Shown here in pieces: positions 8,767 to 16,899 of a stretch of DNA of 64,000 nt (its first letter is position 1; each line of letters starts with the position of its first letter). Made by a program: the position numbers and the translations under genes. The notes under the pieces were generated by a model. The model did not search any database and had not been told where the DNA came from. It was given only the letters and a program-made list of their open reading frames with translations. The DNA is taken from positions 1 through 64,000 of the forward strand of contig NZ_JASKMS010000023.1 in the NCBI RefSeq assembly GCF_030124145.1, read 5' to 3'. This DNA comes from Streptomyces sp. 378. GTDB lineage: Bacteria > Actinomycetota > Actinomycetes > Streptomycetales > Streptomycetaceae.

Positions 8767-9399
8767 ATGCAATCTGCTGCCGTGGGCCTTCCGGACGCTC
8801 CCGACGAGTCTCTCGGCGAAGCCGCTGTCGACCTCGTTCTGCGGGGCATGTGGCGCGGCCGTCCGGAGTCCGAGCACCGTCCGCTGGTCGATGCCGGGCT
8901 GGCGATGGTGAAGGGTCCGGTGGTGCTGCCGACCGAGCGGGCCAAGGCCGCCGCGGCGCGGATCCTGCGGGTTCCCGCCGGCTCCGAGCAGGAGGCCCGG
9001 ATCACCGCCGTCTACGAGGCGTTCCTGCCGGTCAACCGGAAGATCCGCGACGTGTGCACGGCTTGGCAGTGCCGCCCCGACGGCTCCGCGAACGACCACT
9101 CCGACGACGCCTACGACGCCGGGGTGCGCGAGTCGCTGGAAGACGTGCACGAGGCCATCCAGCCCGTGCTGCGCAGGCTGGAGCGGGTCCTCGCGGGCAG
9201 CGACCGGTACCTCCCGGCCCTGGAGGAGGCCCTCGACCGTTTCGACGACGGCGCGACGGCGTGGCTGGCCTCGCCGCTGTGCGACTCGTACCACACCGTG
9301 TGGATGCGGCTGCACCAGGAGCTGCTGCTCGTGCTGGGGATCAGCCGGGCCGAGGACGAGGCCCTGGAAGAGGAACTGGTCACGAGGAGCCGGGGGTGA
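8767..9399 (+). CDS. Helical protein of unknown function, companion of the PPDK-like protein
   Basis: A 210-residue, Leu/Ala/Glu-rich soluble protein with no signal peptide or membrane helix. ATG 8767 (AAAGG seven bases upstream) and GTG 8761 are both possible starts. A recognisable stretch is AFLPVNRKIRDVCTAWQ followed by a conserved-looking helical bundle ending LLLVLGISRAEDEALEEEL. Its stop overlaps the GTG of the next gene (GTGA at 9396-9399), so the two are translationally coupled. It probably works with, or folds onto, the PPDK-like protein, but I know no function for it. Confidence 0.7.
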   Translation: MQSAAVGLPDAPDESLGEAAVDLVLRGMWRGRPESEHRPLVDAGLAMVKGPVVLPTERAKAAAARILRVPAGSEQEARITAVYEAFLPVNRKIRDVCTAWQCRPDGSANDHSDDAYDAGVRESLEDVHEAIQPVLRRLERVLAGSDRYLPALEEALDRFDDGATAWLASPLCDSYHTVWMRLHQELLLVLGISRAEDEALEEELVTRSRG

Positions 9400-11990
9400 G
9401 CGTCGCCGACCGCGAAGCGGGCCCGCTCGCACAGTCCGGTGCTCCTCTCGCGTCCTCCGAGGTCCCAGGCCGGGTCCTGGTGCCTTACGGGCAGGGCCGG
9501 ATCCGTGGCCTCGACGCCGACGAGCTGGGCGCGCACGGCGCGGCGATGGACCGGCTGGTGGCCCTCGGGCTGCCGGTCGTGCCGGGGCTCACCGTGCCCG
9601 CGGGAGCCTCCGCGTCGCTGGGCGAAGACGACACCGCCGAAGCAGCCGTCGGTCTGGTCGAACAGCTCTCGGGGCGGCGGATCGGCGACGTGGCCCGGCC
9701 GCTGCTGCTGCGGCTGTCGGCGAGCGCGCCGACCGAGATCGCGGGGCTGCCGCCCGACCTGGCCTGTCTCGGCGTGACCTCGGACAACGCCGACGACCTG
9801 TGCGCCGTCATCGGGCGCGCTGAGGCCTTGTACGAGGTGTGGGCCGCCACCGTACGGATGATCGCCGAGTACGCCCTCGATGTGTCCGGTGCGGTGCTCG
9901 ACGACGCCCTCCTGGACACGCCCGGGCCCCGGGCACGGGTGGAAGCACTGCTGACCCTGGTGGCGCGGCACGGCTCCCAGCCCTTCCCGGACGACCCCGC
10001 GCAGCAGCTCGCGCTGGCCGCCCGCGCCCTCCTCGCCCGGTGGGACTCGCCGCGCGCCCGGAGGTCACGCCGGGCCCAGCGGCTCCCCGCCGATCTGACC
10101 CTCGCCCTGCATGTGCAGGCGCTGCGCATCGGCCCGGCGGACCACTCGGGCTACGGCACGGCGATCAGCCGCGATCCCGAGACCGGGCGGCTCTCCCCCC
10201 AGGGATTCTTCTTCCGGGGAGTGCGCCGCAGCGCCCCGCCGCCGCACACCGGGGAACCGCTGGACCGACTCGCGGGCGGGACCGCGCTGCTTGAGCATTC
10301 CCTGCTCACTCTGGAGCGTCATCTGCGGGCACCGGTGTCGGTCGACTTCGAGGTGCGCGACGACGAGATCTCCCTGCTCGCCGCCTCGGCGCAACTCCGC
10401 CCACCGCTCAGGGCGGCGGTGTGCCTGGCCGCGGACCTGGCCCGGGACGGGGCGCTCGGCCGCGCGGACGCCGTACGACGGATCACCCCCGCGCAGGTGC
10501 AGGAACTGCTGCACCCCCAGCTGCGGCTGACCGGCGGGGAGGACCTCCTGGTGAGGGGGCTGCCCGCTTCCCCGGGGGCGGCGACCGGAGCGGTCGTGCT
10601 GTCCAGTGAACGTGCCCTCGAACTGGCCGCGGACGGTACGCGGGTCGTGCTCGTGGCCGCTGAGACGACCCCGGCGGACGTCCCCGGGATGCTGGCCTCC
10701 GCTGCCGTGCTGACCGGCAGCGGAGGCATCGCCTCGCACGCCGCCGTGGTGGCGCGGGGCGCCGGCAAGCCCGCGGTGTGCGGCGCCGAGGGGCTGCGCG
10801 TGGACCTGGCCGCCGGGACGGTCCGCTTCGGGGAGCGGGTGGTGCGCGAGGGCGACCCCGTCTCGCTGGACGGCCGTACCGGCACCGTCTACGCGGGGAC
10901 GCTGAGCGTCAGCGTCGCCGGACCGCCGCCCGAGCTGTCCACCCTGCTGGAGTGGGGGGACGGCATGCGCCGGCTGGGCGTGCGGGTCAACGCCGACACC
11001 GCCGCCGAGGTCGACACGGCCCTCGCCCTGGGCGCGGAGGGCGTCGGCCTGTGCCGTACGGAACACCAGTTCCTCGGCGAGCGGCTGCCGCTGATCCGCC
11101 GGGTGCTCCTGGCCGCCGACCCGACCGCCCGCGACGAGGCCCTGGTGGCGCTGGAGCGCGCCCAGCACGAGGACTTCCGCGCGCTGCTGACCGCCGTCGG
11201 CAACCGCCCGGTGACCGTGCGCCTGCTGGACGCCCCGCTGCACGAGTTCCTGCCCGCCCCCGGACAGGCCCTGGACCCGGCCGAGGAGCAGCGGGCCGCC
11301 GCACTGCGCGAGGCGAACCCGATGCTCGGGCTGCGCGGAGTGCGGCTGGCCCTGCTGCACGAGAGGCTCTACCCGGCGCAGGCGGAGGCACTCTTCACGG
11401 CCTGGGCCGATGTCGCCGCCGCCGGCGTGCGGCCGGAGCTGGAGGTGATGATCCCGCTCGTCAGCATGCCGGAGGAACTCGCCGCCGCGGCCGCGTACGT
11501 GCGCGGTGCGGCCGACGCGGTCGCCGCCCGCACCGGGGTGGAGGTCCCCTACCGGCTCGGCACGATGATCGAGACCCCGCGGGCCGCGCTGCTGGCCGGC
11601 GAACTCGCCGAGCACGCCGAGTTCTTCTCCTTCGGCACCAACGACCTCACTCAGCTCACCTACGGGTTCTCCCGGGACGACGTCGAGCGCCAGGTGCTCG
11701 CCTCGTACCAGGAGCGCGGGTTCCTGACCGCCAGCCCGTTCGCCCGGCTCGACCCGGACGGGGTGGGCGCGCTCGTGGCCCTGGCGGCCGAACGGGCACG
11801 GAGCGTACGACCCGGCATCAAGCTCGGCGTGTGCGGTGAGCACGGCGGGGAGCCGGAGTCGATCGCCTTCTGCGACGACGTCGGCCTCGACTACGTCTCC
11901 TGTTCCGCGCACCGTGTACCGGTGGCCCGCATGGCCGCCGCGCACAGTGCCCTGCGGCAGCGGCAGGACGAGGGCGGGAGCGCACGATGA
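9396..11990 (+). CDS. PPDK-like PEP-utilising enzyme with a degenerate nucleotide domain
   Basis: An 864-residue protein, the length of pyruvate phosphate dikinase. The swivel domain is intact, with the phosphorylatable His448 in GGIASHAAVVARG. The C-terminal PEP/pyruvate barrel is also intact: GLCRTEHQFLGERLP, TVRLLDAPLHEFLP, GTMIETPRAALLAG, SFGTNDLTQ, and Cys813 in GVCGEHGGEPE. The N-terminal ATP-grasp part aligns only loosely: GGKG becomes GAHG, VRSG becomes LRLS, and the QTR element near residue 340 is lost. It may therefore transfer phosphate from PEP to something other than AMP/Pi, or use a partner. It starts at GTG 9396 within the preceding stop and is followed by an ATGA overlap. Confidence 0.8.
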   Translation: MSVADREAGPLAQSGAPLASSEVPGRVLVPYGQGRIRGLDADELGAHGAAMDRLVALGLPVVPGLTVPAGASASLGEDDTAEAAVGLVEQLSGRRIGDVARPLLLRLSASAPTEIAGLPPDLACLGVTSDNADDLCAVIGRAEALYEVWAATVRMIAEYALDVSGAVLDDALLDTPGPRARVEALLTLVARHGSQPFPDDPAQQLALAARALLARWDSPRARRSRRAQRLPADLTLALHVQALRIGPADHSGYGTAISRDPETGRLSPQGFFFRGVRRSAPPPHTGEPLDRLAGGTALLEHSLLTLERHLRAPVSVDFEVRDDEISLLAASAQLRPPLRAAVCLAADLARDGALGRADAVRRITPAQVQELLHPQLRLTGGEDLLVRGLPASPGAATGAVVLSSERALELAADGTRVVLVAAETTPADVPGMLASAAVLTGSGGIASHAAVVARGAGKPAVCGAEGLRVDLAAGTVRFGERVVREGDPVSLDGRTGTVYAGTLSVSVAGPPPELSTLLEWGDGMRRLGVRVNADTAAEVDTALALGAEGVGLCRTEHQFLGERLPLIRRVLLAADPTARDEALVALERAQHEDFRALLTAVGNRPVTVRLLDAPLHEFLPAPGQALDPAEEQRAAALREANPMLGLRGVRLALLHERLYPAQAEALFTAWADVAAAGVRPELEVMIPLVSMPEELAAAAAYVRGAADAVAARTGVEVPYRLGTMIETPRAALLAGELAEHAEFFSFGTNDLTQLTYGFSRDDVERQVLASYQERGFLTASPFARLDPDGVGALVALAAERARSVRPGIKLGVCGEHGGEPESIAFCDDVGLDYVSCSAHRVPVARMAAAHSALRQRQDEGGSAR

Positions 11991-13105
11991 CGAGCACCAC
12001 GACCGAGGGCACGGCTCTGTCGGACACCGAGCTGGACGATCTGCGCGAGACCGTGCGGGCGGTGTGCGCCGACGCCGGCGGCACGGCCGCGGTCCGCCGG
12101 ATGCCCGAGGAAGCCCCCGGCATCGACGCCGAGTTGTGGGACGCCCTCGGCCGGCAGGTCGGCCTCGCGGCCCTCGGCCTGCCCGAGTCGGTGGGAGGCA
12201 TCGGCGGCCTCGCCGGGATCACCGCCGTCTGCGAGGAGCTGGGCAGGACGCTGGCGCCGGTACCGCTGCTGTCCTCCACCGTGCTGGCCGGGCAAGTGCT
12301 GGCCGGCTGCGATACGGCCGACAAGGCGCTGGCCGAGCTGGCGGAGGGCACCGTGCATGCCCTGGCGGTGGCCGCGCCCGACGGGAGGTGGCGGCCCGAC
12401 GCCGTGCCGGTGGCCGTGTCCTGGCAGGGCGGTGTCCCGCTGCTGGACGGCACCGCGCCGTTCGTACTCGACGGCGCCGACGCCGAGGCGCTGGTGGTGG
12501 CCGCGGCGGGGACCGACGGCGTGGACCTCTTCCTGGCCGACCCGCACGCGCCCGGTGTCACGGTGCGCCGGGTGCCCACACTGGACCTCAGCCGGGGCCA
12601 GGCGGTGGTCACCTTCTCCGAGGCCCGGGTCAGGGCGCTGACCGCCGGCGGCGAGGGAACGGACGTCGTCTCCCACGCCCTGGACGTGGCACTGATCGCC
12701 CTGGCCGCCGAGCAACTCGGCGGGGCACAGGCCGCGTTGGACATGACGGTGGCCCATGTGTGCGACCGCACCCAGTTCGGCAGGGCGATCGGCGGCTTCC
12801 AGGCGGTCAAGCACGCGTGCGCCGACATGCTGCTCCAGGTCGAGGCCGCACGGTCGGCCGTGGTCCGCGCGGTCCTGGCGGACGGCTCACCGCAGGCGCT
12901 GGCCGAAGCGGCGGCGGTGGCGCAGGCGTGGTGCGGCGAGGCGTTCGTCTCCGTCGCCGCCGAGTGCGTGCAGTTCCACGGCGGGATGGGCTTCACCTGG
13001 GAGCACGACGCGCACCTGTTCTTCCGGCGCGCCCAGTCGGACGCGGTCCTGCTGGGCGGCACCGCACACCATCGGGAACGGCTGGCCGGGCTGCTGGGCT
13101 GGTGA
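11987..13105 (+). CDS. Acyl-CoA dehydrogenase
   Basis: A 372-residue acyl-CoA dehydrogenase of the short FadE-like group. The N-terminal helical domain has GLAALGLPESVGGIG and the middle beta domain is compact and divergent. The C-terminal helical domain shows RTQFGRAIGGFQAVKHACAD and QFHGGMGFTWEHDAHLFFRR, where the Glu of TWEHD is the expected catalytic base. The start overlaps the PPDK-like gene stop by ATGA. It is the third gene of the operon from 8767. This subgroup often works in side-chain or cyclic acid catabolism, sometimes as a heteromer; no adjacent partner subunit is seen. Confidence 0.88.
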   Translation: MTSTTTEGTALSDTELDDLRETVRAVCADAGGTAAVRRMPEEAPGIDAELWDALGRQVGLAALGLPESVGGIGGLAGITAVCEELGRTLAPVPLLSSTVLAGQVLAGCDTADKALAELAEGTVHALAVAAPDGRWRPDAVPVAVSWQGGVPLLDGTAPFVLDGADAEALVVAAAGTDGVDLFLADPHAPGVTVRRVPTLDLSRGQAVVTFSEARVRALTAGGEGTDVVSHALDVALIALAAEQLGGAQAALDMTVAHVCDRTQFGRAIGGFQAVKHACADMLLQVEAARSAVVRAVLADGSPQALAEAAAVAQAWCGEAFVSVAAECVQFHGGMGFTWEHDAHLFFRRAQSDAVLLGGTAHHRERLAGLLGW

Positions 13106-13123
13106 CGTGGAAGGCGGGACGGC

Positions 13124-13567
13124 ATGACCACCAGACTCATCGACGAGTCACTGTTCGACGGGGAGTTCGTCGAGGGCTCCGACGCCGCGGATCCACCGCG
13201 TCTCGTGGGCGCCCGCTGCTCCGCGTGCGGCACCGTCGTCTTCCCCCGGCAGGACTCCTGCCCGAGGTGCCCGGAGGGGGTGATGTCCGCGCGGGTGCTG
13301 CCGGTGAGCGGGCGGGTGTGGTCGTGGACGCTCCAGGCGTTCCCGCCGAAGCCGCCGTACCGGCCGCCGTCGGGCGGCCACCGGGCCTACCACGTGGGCT
13401 ATGTGGACCTCGGTGAGGTGCTGGTCGAGGCGCGGCTGGCGGTGCCCCGCGCGGAGATCCGGATCGGTCTGCCGGTCCGGCTCACCACCGTGACCGCGTA
13501 CCGGGACGAGGACGGGACCGAGGTGCTGACCTTCGCGTTCGCACCGGATGAGGACGGCGGACGATGA
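13124..13567 (+). CDS. DUF35 Zn-ribbon/OB-fold acyl-CoA-binding protein
   Basis: A 147-residue protein with a zinc ribbon made by CSAC (about residues 33-36) and CPRC (46-49), then an OB-fold (GRVWSWTLQAF to VRLTTVTAY). This family partners SCP-x-type thiolases and helps bind the CoA substrate. The next gene is such a thiolase, overlapping by ATGA at 13564-13567, which supports a complex of the two. Start ATG 13124 has GGCGGGA upstream. Confidence 0.9.
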   Translation: MTTRLIDESLFDGEFVEGSDAADPPRLVGARCSACGTVVFPRQDSCPRCPEGVMSARVLPVSGRVWSWTLQAFPPKPPYRPPSGGHRAYHVGYVDLGEVLVEARLAVPRAEIRIGLPVRLTTVTAYRDEDGTEVLTFAFAPDEDGGR

Positions 13568-14718
13568 GGCGGACCGACGACGTCTATGTCGTGGGCTGCG
13601 GTATGCACCCCTTCGGCCGCGACGAGAGCGTCACCGGAATGGACATGGCCGAGCGTGCGATACGCGAGGCGCTGGCCGACGCCGGTGTCGCCTGGGAGGA
13701 TATCGGCTACGCGGCCGGCGGCTCCGACGTGTCCGGCAAGCCCGACACCCTGGTGCGCCGCCTGGGTCTGACCGGAGTGCCGTTCGTCAACGTGCAGAAC
13801 GGCTGCGCGACCGGCGCCTCCACTGTGCTCACGGTGGCCAACGCGTTGCGCGCGGGCGAGTCCTCCTTGGGACTGGCGGTGGGGTTCGACAAGCACGAGC
13901 GGGGCGCGTTCCACGTCTCCGCGGCCCGCTACGGCCTGGGCGACTGGTACGCCGAGACCGGCATGATGCTCACCACCCAGTTCTTCGCCCTCAAGACCCG
14001 GCGGTATCTGTATGAACACGGGATCTCGGAGCGGGCGCTGGCGATGGTGGCGGCGCGGGCCTTCCGCAACGGCTCGCACCACCCCCTGGCGTGGCGGCGC
14101 AAGCCGCTGACGGAGCAGGAGATCCTGGACTCCGCCGAGGTCAGTCCCCCGCTCACCCAGTACATGTTCTGTTCGCCGGGACAGGGCGCGGCCGCGCTGG
14201 TGCTGGCGCTCGGCGACCGGGCGTTCGACCTGTGTGAACGGCCGGTCAGGCTCGCGTCGCTGGCCTTCCGGACCCGGCGGTTCGGTTCGTTCGAGGTGTT
14301 CTCGCCCTGGCTCCCCCCGGGTCCGCACCGCAGTCCCAGCGTGGACGCCGCGGAGGCGGTCTTCCGCACGGCGGGGCTGCGTCCCGCGGACGTACAGGTG
14401 GCCCAGTTGCAGGACACCGACAGCGGCTCGGAGCTGATCCACCTGGCGGAGACCGGGCTGTGCCGCCACGGCGAGCAGGAGGCCTTGCTGGCCGCGGGGG
14501 ACACCGATGCCGAGGGCCGGATACCGGTCAACACCGACGGCGGCTGTCTGGCCGGCGGAGAGCCCGTCGGAGCCTCCGGGCTGCGTCAGTTCCACGAGGT
14601 CGTCCGGCAGTTGCAGGGCCGGGCGCCGGGTCGGCAGGTGCCCGGCGCGCCCCGGGTGGGCTTCACCCATGTGTACGGGGCGCCCGGGATCAGCGCCTGC
14701 TCGGTCCTCACGGTGTGA
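13564..14718 (+). CDS. Thiolase-superfamily protein (SCP-x/lipid-transfer type)
   Basis: A 384-residue thiolase-like enzyme expected to cleave a beta-ketoacyl-CoA (or act in retro-aldol cleavage) together with the DUF35 protein. The nucleophilic Cys81 is in NVQNGCATGAS. The C-terminal CSVLTV ending and the GGCLAGGEPVGASGLRQ region resemble SCP-x thiolases, in which the GHP histidine motif is altered. It starts inside the DUF35 gene stop and is followed by a frameshifted SDR in the same operon. SCP-x members often act on branched or cyclic side chains. Confidence 0.88.
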   Translation: MRRTDDVYVVGCGMHPFGRDESVTGMDMAERAIREALADAGVAWEDIGYAAGGSDVSGKPDTLVRRLGLTGVPFVNVQNGCATGASTVLTVANALRAGESSLGLAVGFDKHERGAFHVSAARYGLGDWYAETGMMLTTQFFALKTRRYLYEHGISERALAMVAARAFRNGSHHPLAWRRKPLTEQEILDSAEVSPPLTQYMFCSPGQGAAALVLALGDRAFDLCERPVRLASLAFRTRRFGSFEVFSPWLPPGPHRSPSVDAAEAVFRTAGLRPADVQVAQLQDTDSGSELIHLAETGLCRHGEQEALLAAGDTDAEGRIPVNTDGGCLAGGEPVGASGLRQFHEVVRQLQGRAPGRQVPGAPRVGFTHVYGAPGISACSVLTV

Positions 14719-15438
14719 ACGGGGCGGACGCCGCCATGCGGCACGACGGCAGAACCGCATTCGTCACGGGCGGGGCACGGGGAATCGGGCTGGAGATCGG
14801 CCGACAGCTCGCGGACCGGGGGCTGCGGGTCCTGGTCGGGGCGCGAGAGTCGCAGGCCGCCGAGGAGGCGTGCCGTGCCATCGGTCCGGCGGCGGTGCCG
14901 CCGGCGCTGGACGTGACCTCCGCGAGGAGCGTCACCGCAGCGGTCCGGGAAGCGAGGGAACTGACCGGCGGAATCGACGTGCTGGTGAACAACGCCGGGG
15001 TGTCGCTGGACGGGGATCTGCGGCCCCACACATCGACGAGGAGGTCCTGCACGCCACGCTGGACACCAATTTCACCGGCGCCTGGCGGGTGGCGCAGGCC
15101 GTCGTCCCGGGCATGGTGGAAGCCGGCTACGGGCGGGTCGTGAACGTCACCAGCTCGTACGGTTCCCTGGCGCTGATGGACTCCGGCCGACGCCCCGCCT
15201 ACCGGGTCTCCAAGACGGCGCTCAACGCCCTGACCCGCATGCTCGCTGCCGAGCTGTCCGGCACGGGCGTCCTGGTCAACGCCGCCGACCCCGGCTGGAC
15301 CCGCAGCGGCATGGGCGGCTCCTCCGCCCCGCGGGGTCCGCGGGAGGGGGCGGACACCCGGTCTGGCTGGCGACCCTGCCCGAGGGCGACGAGACGACCG
15401 GTGGGCCGTTCGCCGACCGCAGGCCACAGCCTTGGTGA
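14715..15438 (+). pseudogene. Short-chain dehydrogenase/reductase with two frameshifts
   Basis: The frame from GTG 14715 (or ATG 14736) reads TAFVTGGARGIGLEIG, the NAD(P)-binding Rossmann motif, and DVLVNNAGVSLDGDLRP. A two-base insertion in CACACA at 15026-15031 shifts the frame. The next part, IDEEVLHATLDTNFTGAW to PAYRVSKTALNALTRM, carries the Tyr-x-x-x-Lys active site. A base lost near 15357 shifts it again to PVWLATLPEGDETTGGPF with stop TGA 15436-15438. All pieces align to one SDR of about 240 residues. It ends the operon that begins at 8767, so that operon lacks its reductase unless another SDR of the island substitutes. Confidence 0.85.
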
Positions 15439-15444
15439 ACCGCC

Positions 15445-16137
15445 TCAGGTCCGGGATGCGACCGGTTTGTCCGACTTGGACGTTTTCACCATTTTCGCCG
15501 GTTGCTGCTCGGTGGCGACGATGCGCAGTGCCAGCTCCCTGACCGCCTCCAGCACGGAGCGTGAGGGCAACTGGGACAACGGTCCTCCCTCCGCCCGCAG
15601 CGCGGTGACGAGCATGGTGGTGCTGATCAGCGTGCGGACCGCGAGCGCCTGTGACGCGTGCCGCACCTTCGCCGCCCGGGGGCTGCGGGTGGTGCCCTCG
15701 GGCAGATAGTCGTAGCCACGCTGGATGTGCCGCTGCTCGAACTCGTCCCGCAGCACCTTGACGCTGCCGTTGGCGGAGGCGACCTGGACCTGGTACAGGC
15801 AAGCCTCGTCCGGGTTCTGTTCGACCCAGTCCCACACGGCGTCGATGACGCGGATCAGTCCCTCCGCGTCACCCGGCTCGGACTCGGGACGGGCCGCCTC
15901 CACGACCGCGTTCAGCTGGTCGAACACGCGACGCATGGCGAGTTCGAGCAGCTCCTCCTTGCCGTCGAAGTGGTAGTAGACGGCCGTGGGCACCACCTGG
16001 GCCTCGTCCGCGATGTCCTGGATGCTGGTCTCCGCGAACCCGTTGCGGCCGAACACCCGCACGGCGGCGGTGATGATGTGCTGCCGACGCGAGGGTCGGT
16101 GGGCGGGCTGCTTGCCGTTCTTCGTGCTGGCCATCAT
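15445..16137 (-). CDS. TetR-family transcriptional regulator
   Basis: A 230-residue regulator whose N-terminal HTH reads HIITAAVRVFGRNGFAETSI and VVPTAVYYHFDGKEEL. The C-terminal ligand domain (about 75-205) is Leu/Val rich. ATG 16137 and 16134 are adjacent. It is divergent from a second TetR gene at 16278 with which it shares the HRPSR-x-Q lead-in and the recognition-helix core AVYYHF, so both may see the same operator. Site C lies between them. It is a good candidate for controlling the island's 23-bp motif. Confidence 0.9.
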   Translation of the reverse strand: MMASTKNGKQPAHRPSRRQHIITAAVRVFGRNGFAETSIQDIADEAQVVPTAVYYHFDGKEELLELAMRRVFDQLNAVVEAARPESEPGDAEGLIRVIDAVWDWVEQNPDEACLYQVQVASANGSVKVLRDEFEQRHIQRGYDYLPEGTTRSPRAAKVRHASQALAVRTLISTTMLVTALRAEGGPLSQLPSRSVLEAVRELALRIVATEQQPAKMVKTSKSDKPVASRT

Positions 16138-16179
16138 GCTCCCTGCCGGCTGCCGTGACCCCGCGTCCGTGGGCCCTGT

Positions 16180-16202
16180 GTACTGCCCATGCTATCCAGT
16201 AA
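16180..16202. promoter_or_regulatory. Operator-like site C between two TetR genes
   Basis: GTACTG-N11-CAGTAA: the five inner bases on each side (TACTG/CAGTA) form a perfect inverted repeat. It lies 42 bases from the start of one TetR gene and 75 from the other. This is the classic arrangement for autoregulation and is the anchor for assigning the motif to these regulators. Confidence 0.6.
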
Positions 16203-16277
16203 CTCCAACCGCCCGGCGAAGTGATTCCTGCTGCGCGTGGGCCTACGGGACACTCGGCGCCCGGCATACTTGACATC

Positions 16278-16883
16278 ATGACGACCTCCGGAACCCGCGC
16301 CGCTCACCGTCCGTCGCGCAAGCAGTGGGTGATCGAAGCAGCCACCGAGCTGTTCGCCACCCAGCCGCCGGACGAGGTGACGGTGGCCGACATCGCCGCT
16401 CGCGCGGAGATGACCTCGGCAGCGGTGTACTACCACTTCTCCTCCAAGGATCAGGTCCTGGCAGAGGGGATGCGGGCGTTCGCCACCGCACTGCGCGAGC
16501 AGTTGCAGGCGCTCACGGACGCCCACGAACCGGGCTCGGACGTCGGTGCGGCGGTCACCACGCTGCTGGCGTGGCTGGGCGAACACCGTTCCGCCGCCAC
16601 GGTGTTCTTCGTGTCGTCGGCCGGCATGAGCCAGGAGGCCGAGACGCTGCGCCAGGAGAGCCGTACGGAGTTGCTGGACGAGTTGGTGCGGCTGATCCGC
16701 AAGGCCCGCACGTCCGTCACCGACGCCGAAGCCGCGGTGATCGGCCTGAGCCTGCTGGCACTGCTGGAGACCGCGGCGATCTCGCAGGTCCGGGGCGACG
16801 ACGTGTACCGGTCGCTGGGGCACCGCTCGTTCGTCCGCGAGGTCGGCGCTCTCGCGGAGCGGATCGCCGACCCGGCGATCTGA
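16278..16883 (+). CDS. TetR-family transcriptional regulator
   Basis: A 201-residue TetR protein starting at ATG 16278. The HTH reads WVIEAATELFATQPPDEVTV and MTSAAVYYHFSSKDQVL. It is a paralogue of the divergent regulator at 15445, sharing the N-terminal AHRPSR lead-in and YYHF core, with a different ligand domain. One may sense an early and the other a late CoA intermediate (inference). It converges on the 2-oxoacid dehydrogenase E2 gene with only 16 bases between stops. Confidence 0.9.
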   Translation: MTTSGTRAAHRPSRKQWVIEAATELFATQPPDEVTVADIAARAEMTSAAVYYHFSSKDQVLAEGMRAFATALREQLQALTDAHEPGSDVGAAVTTLLAWLGEHRSAATVFFVSSAGMSQEAETLRQESRTELLDELVRLIRKARTSVTDAEAAVIGLSLLALLETAAISQVRGDDVYRSLGHRSFVREVGALAERIADPAI

Positions 16884-16899
16884 GGGCCGGTCCGGCGGA

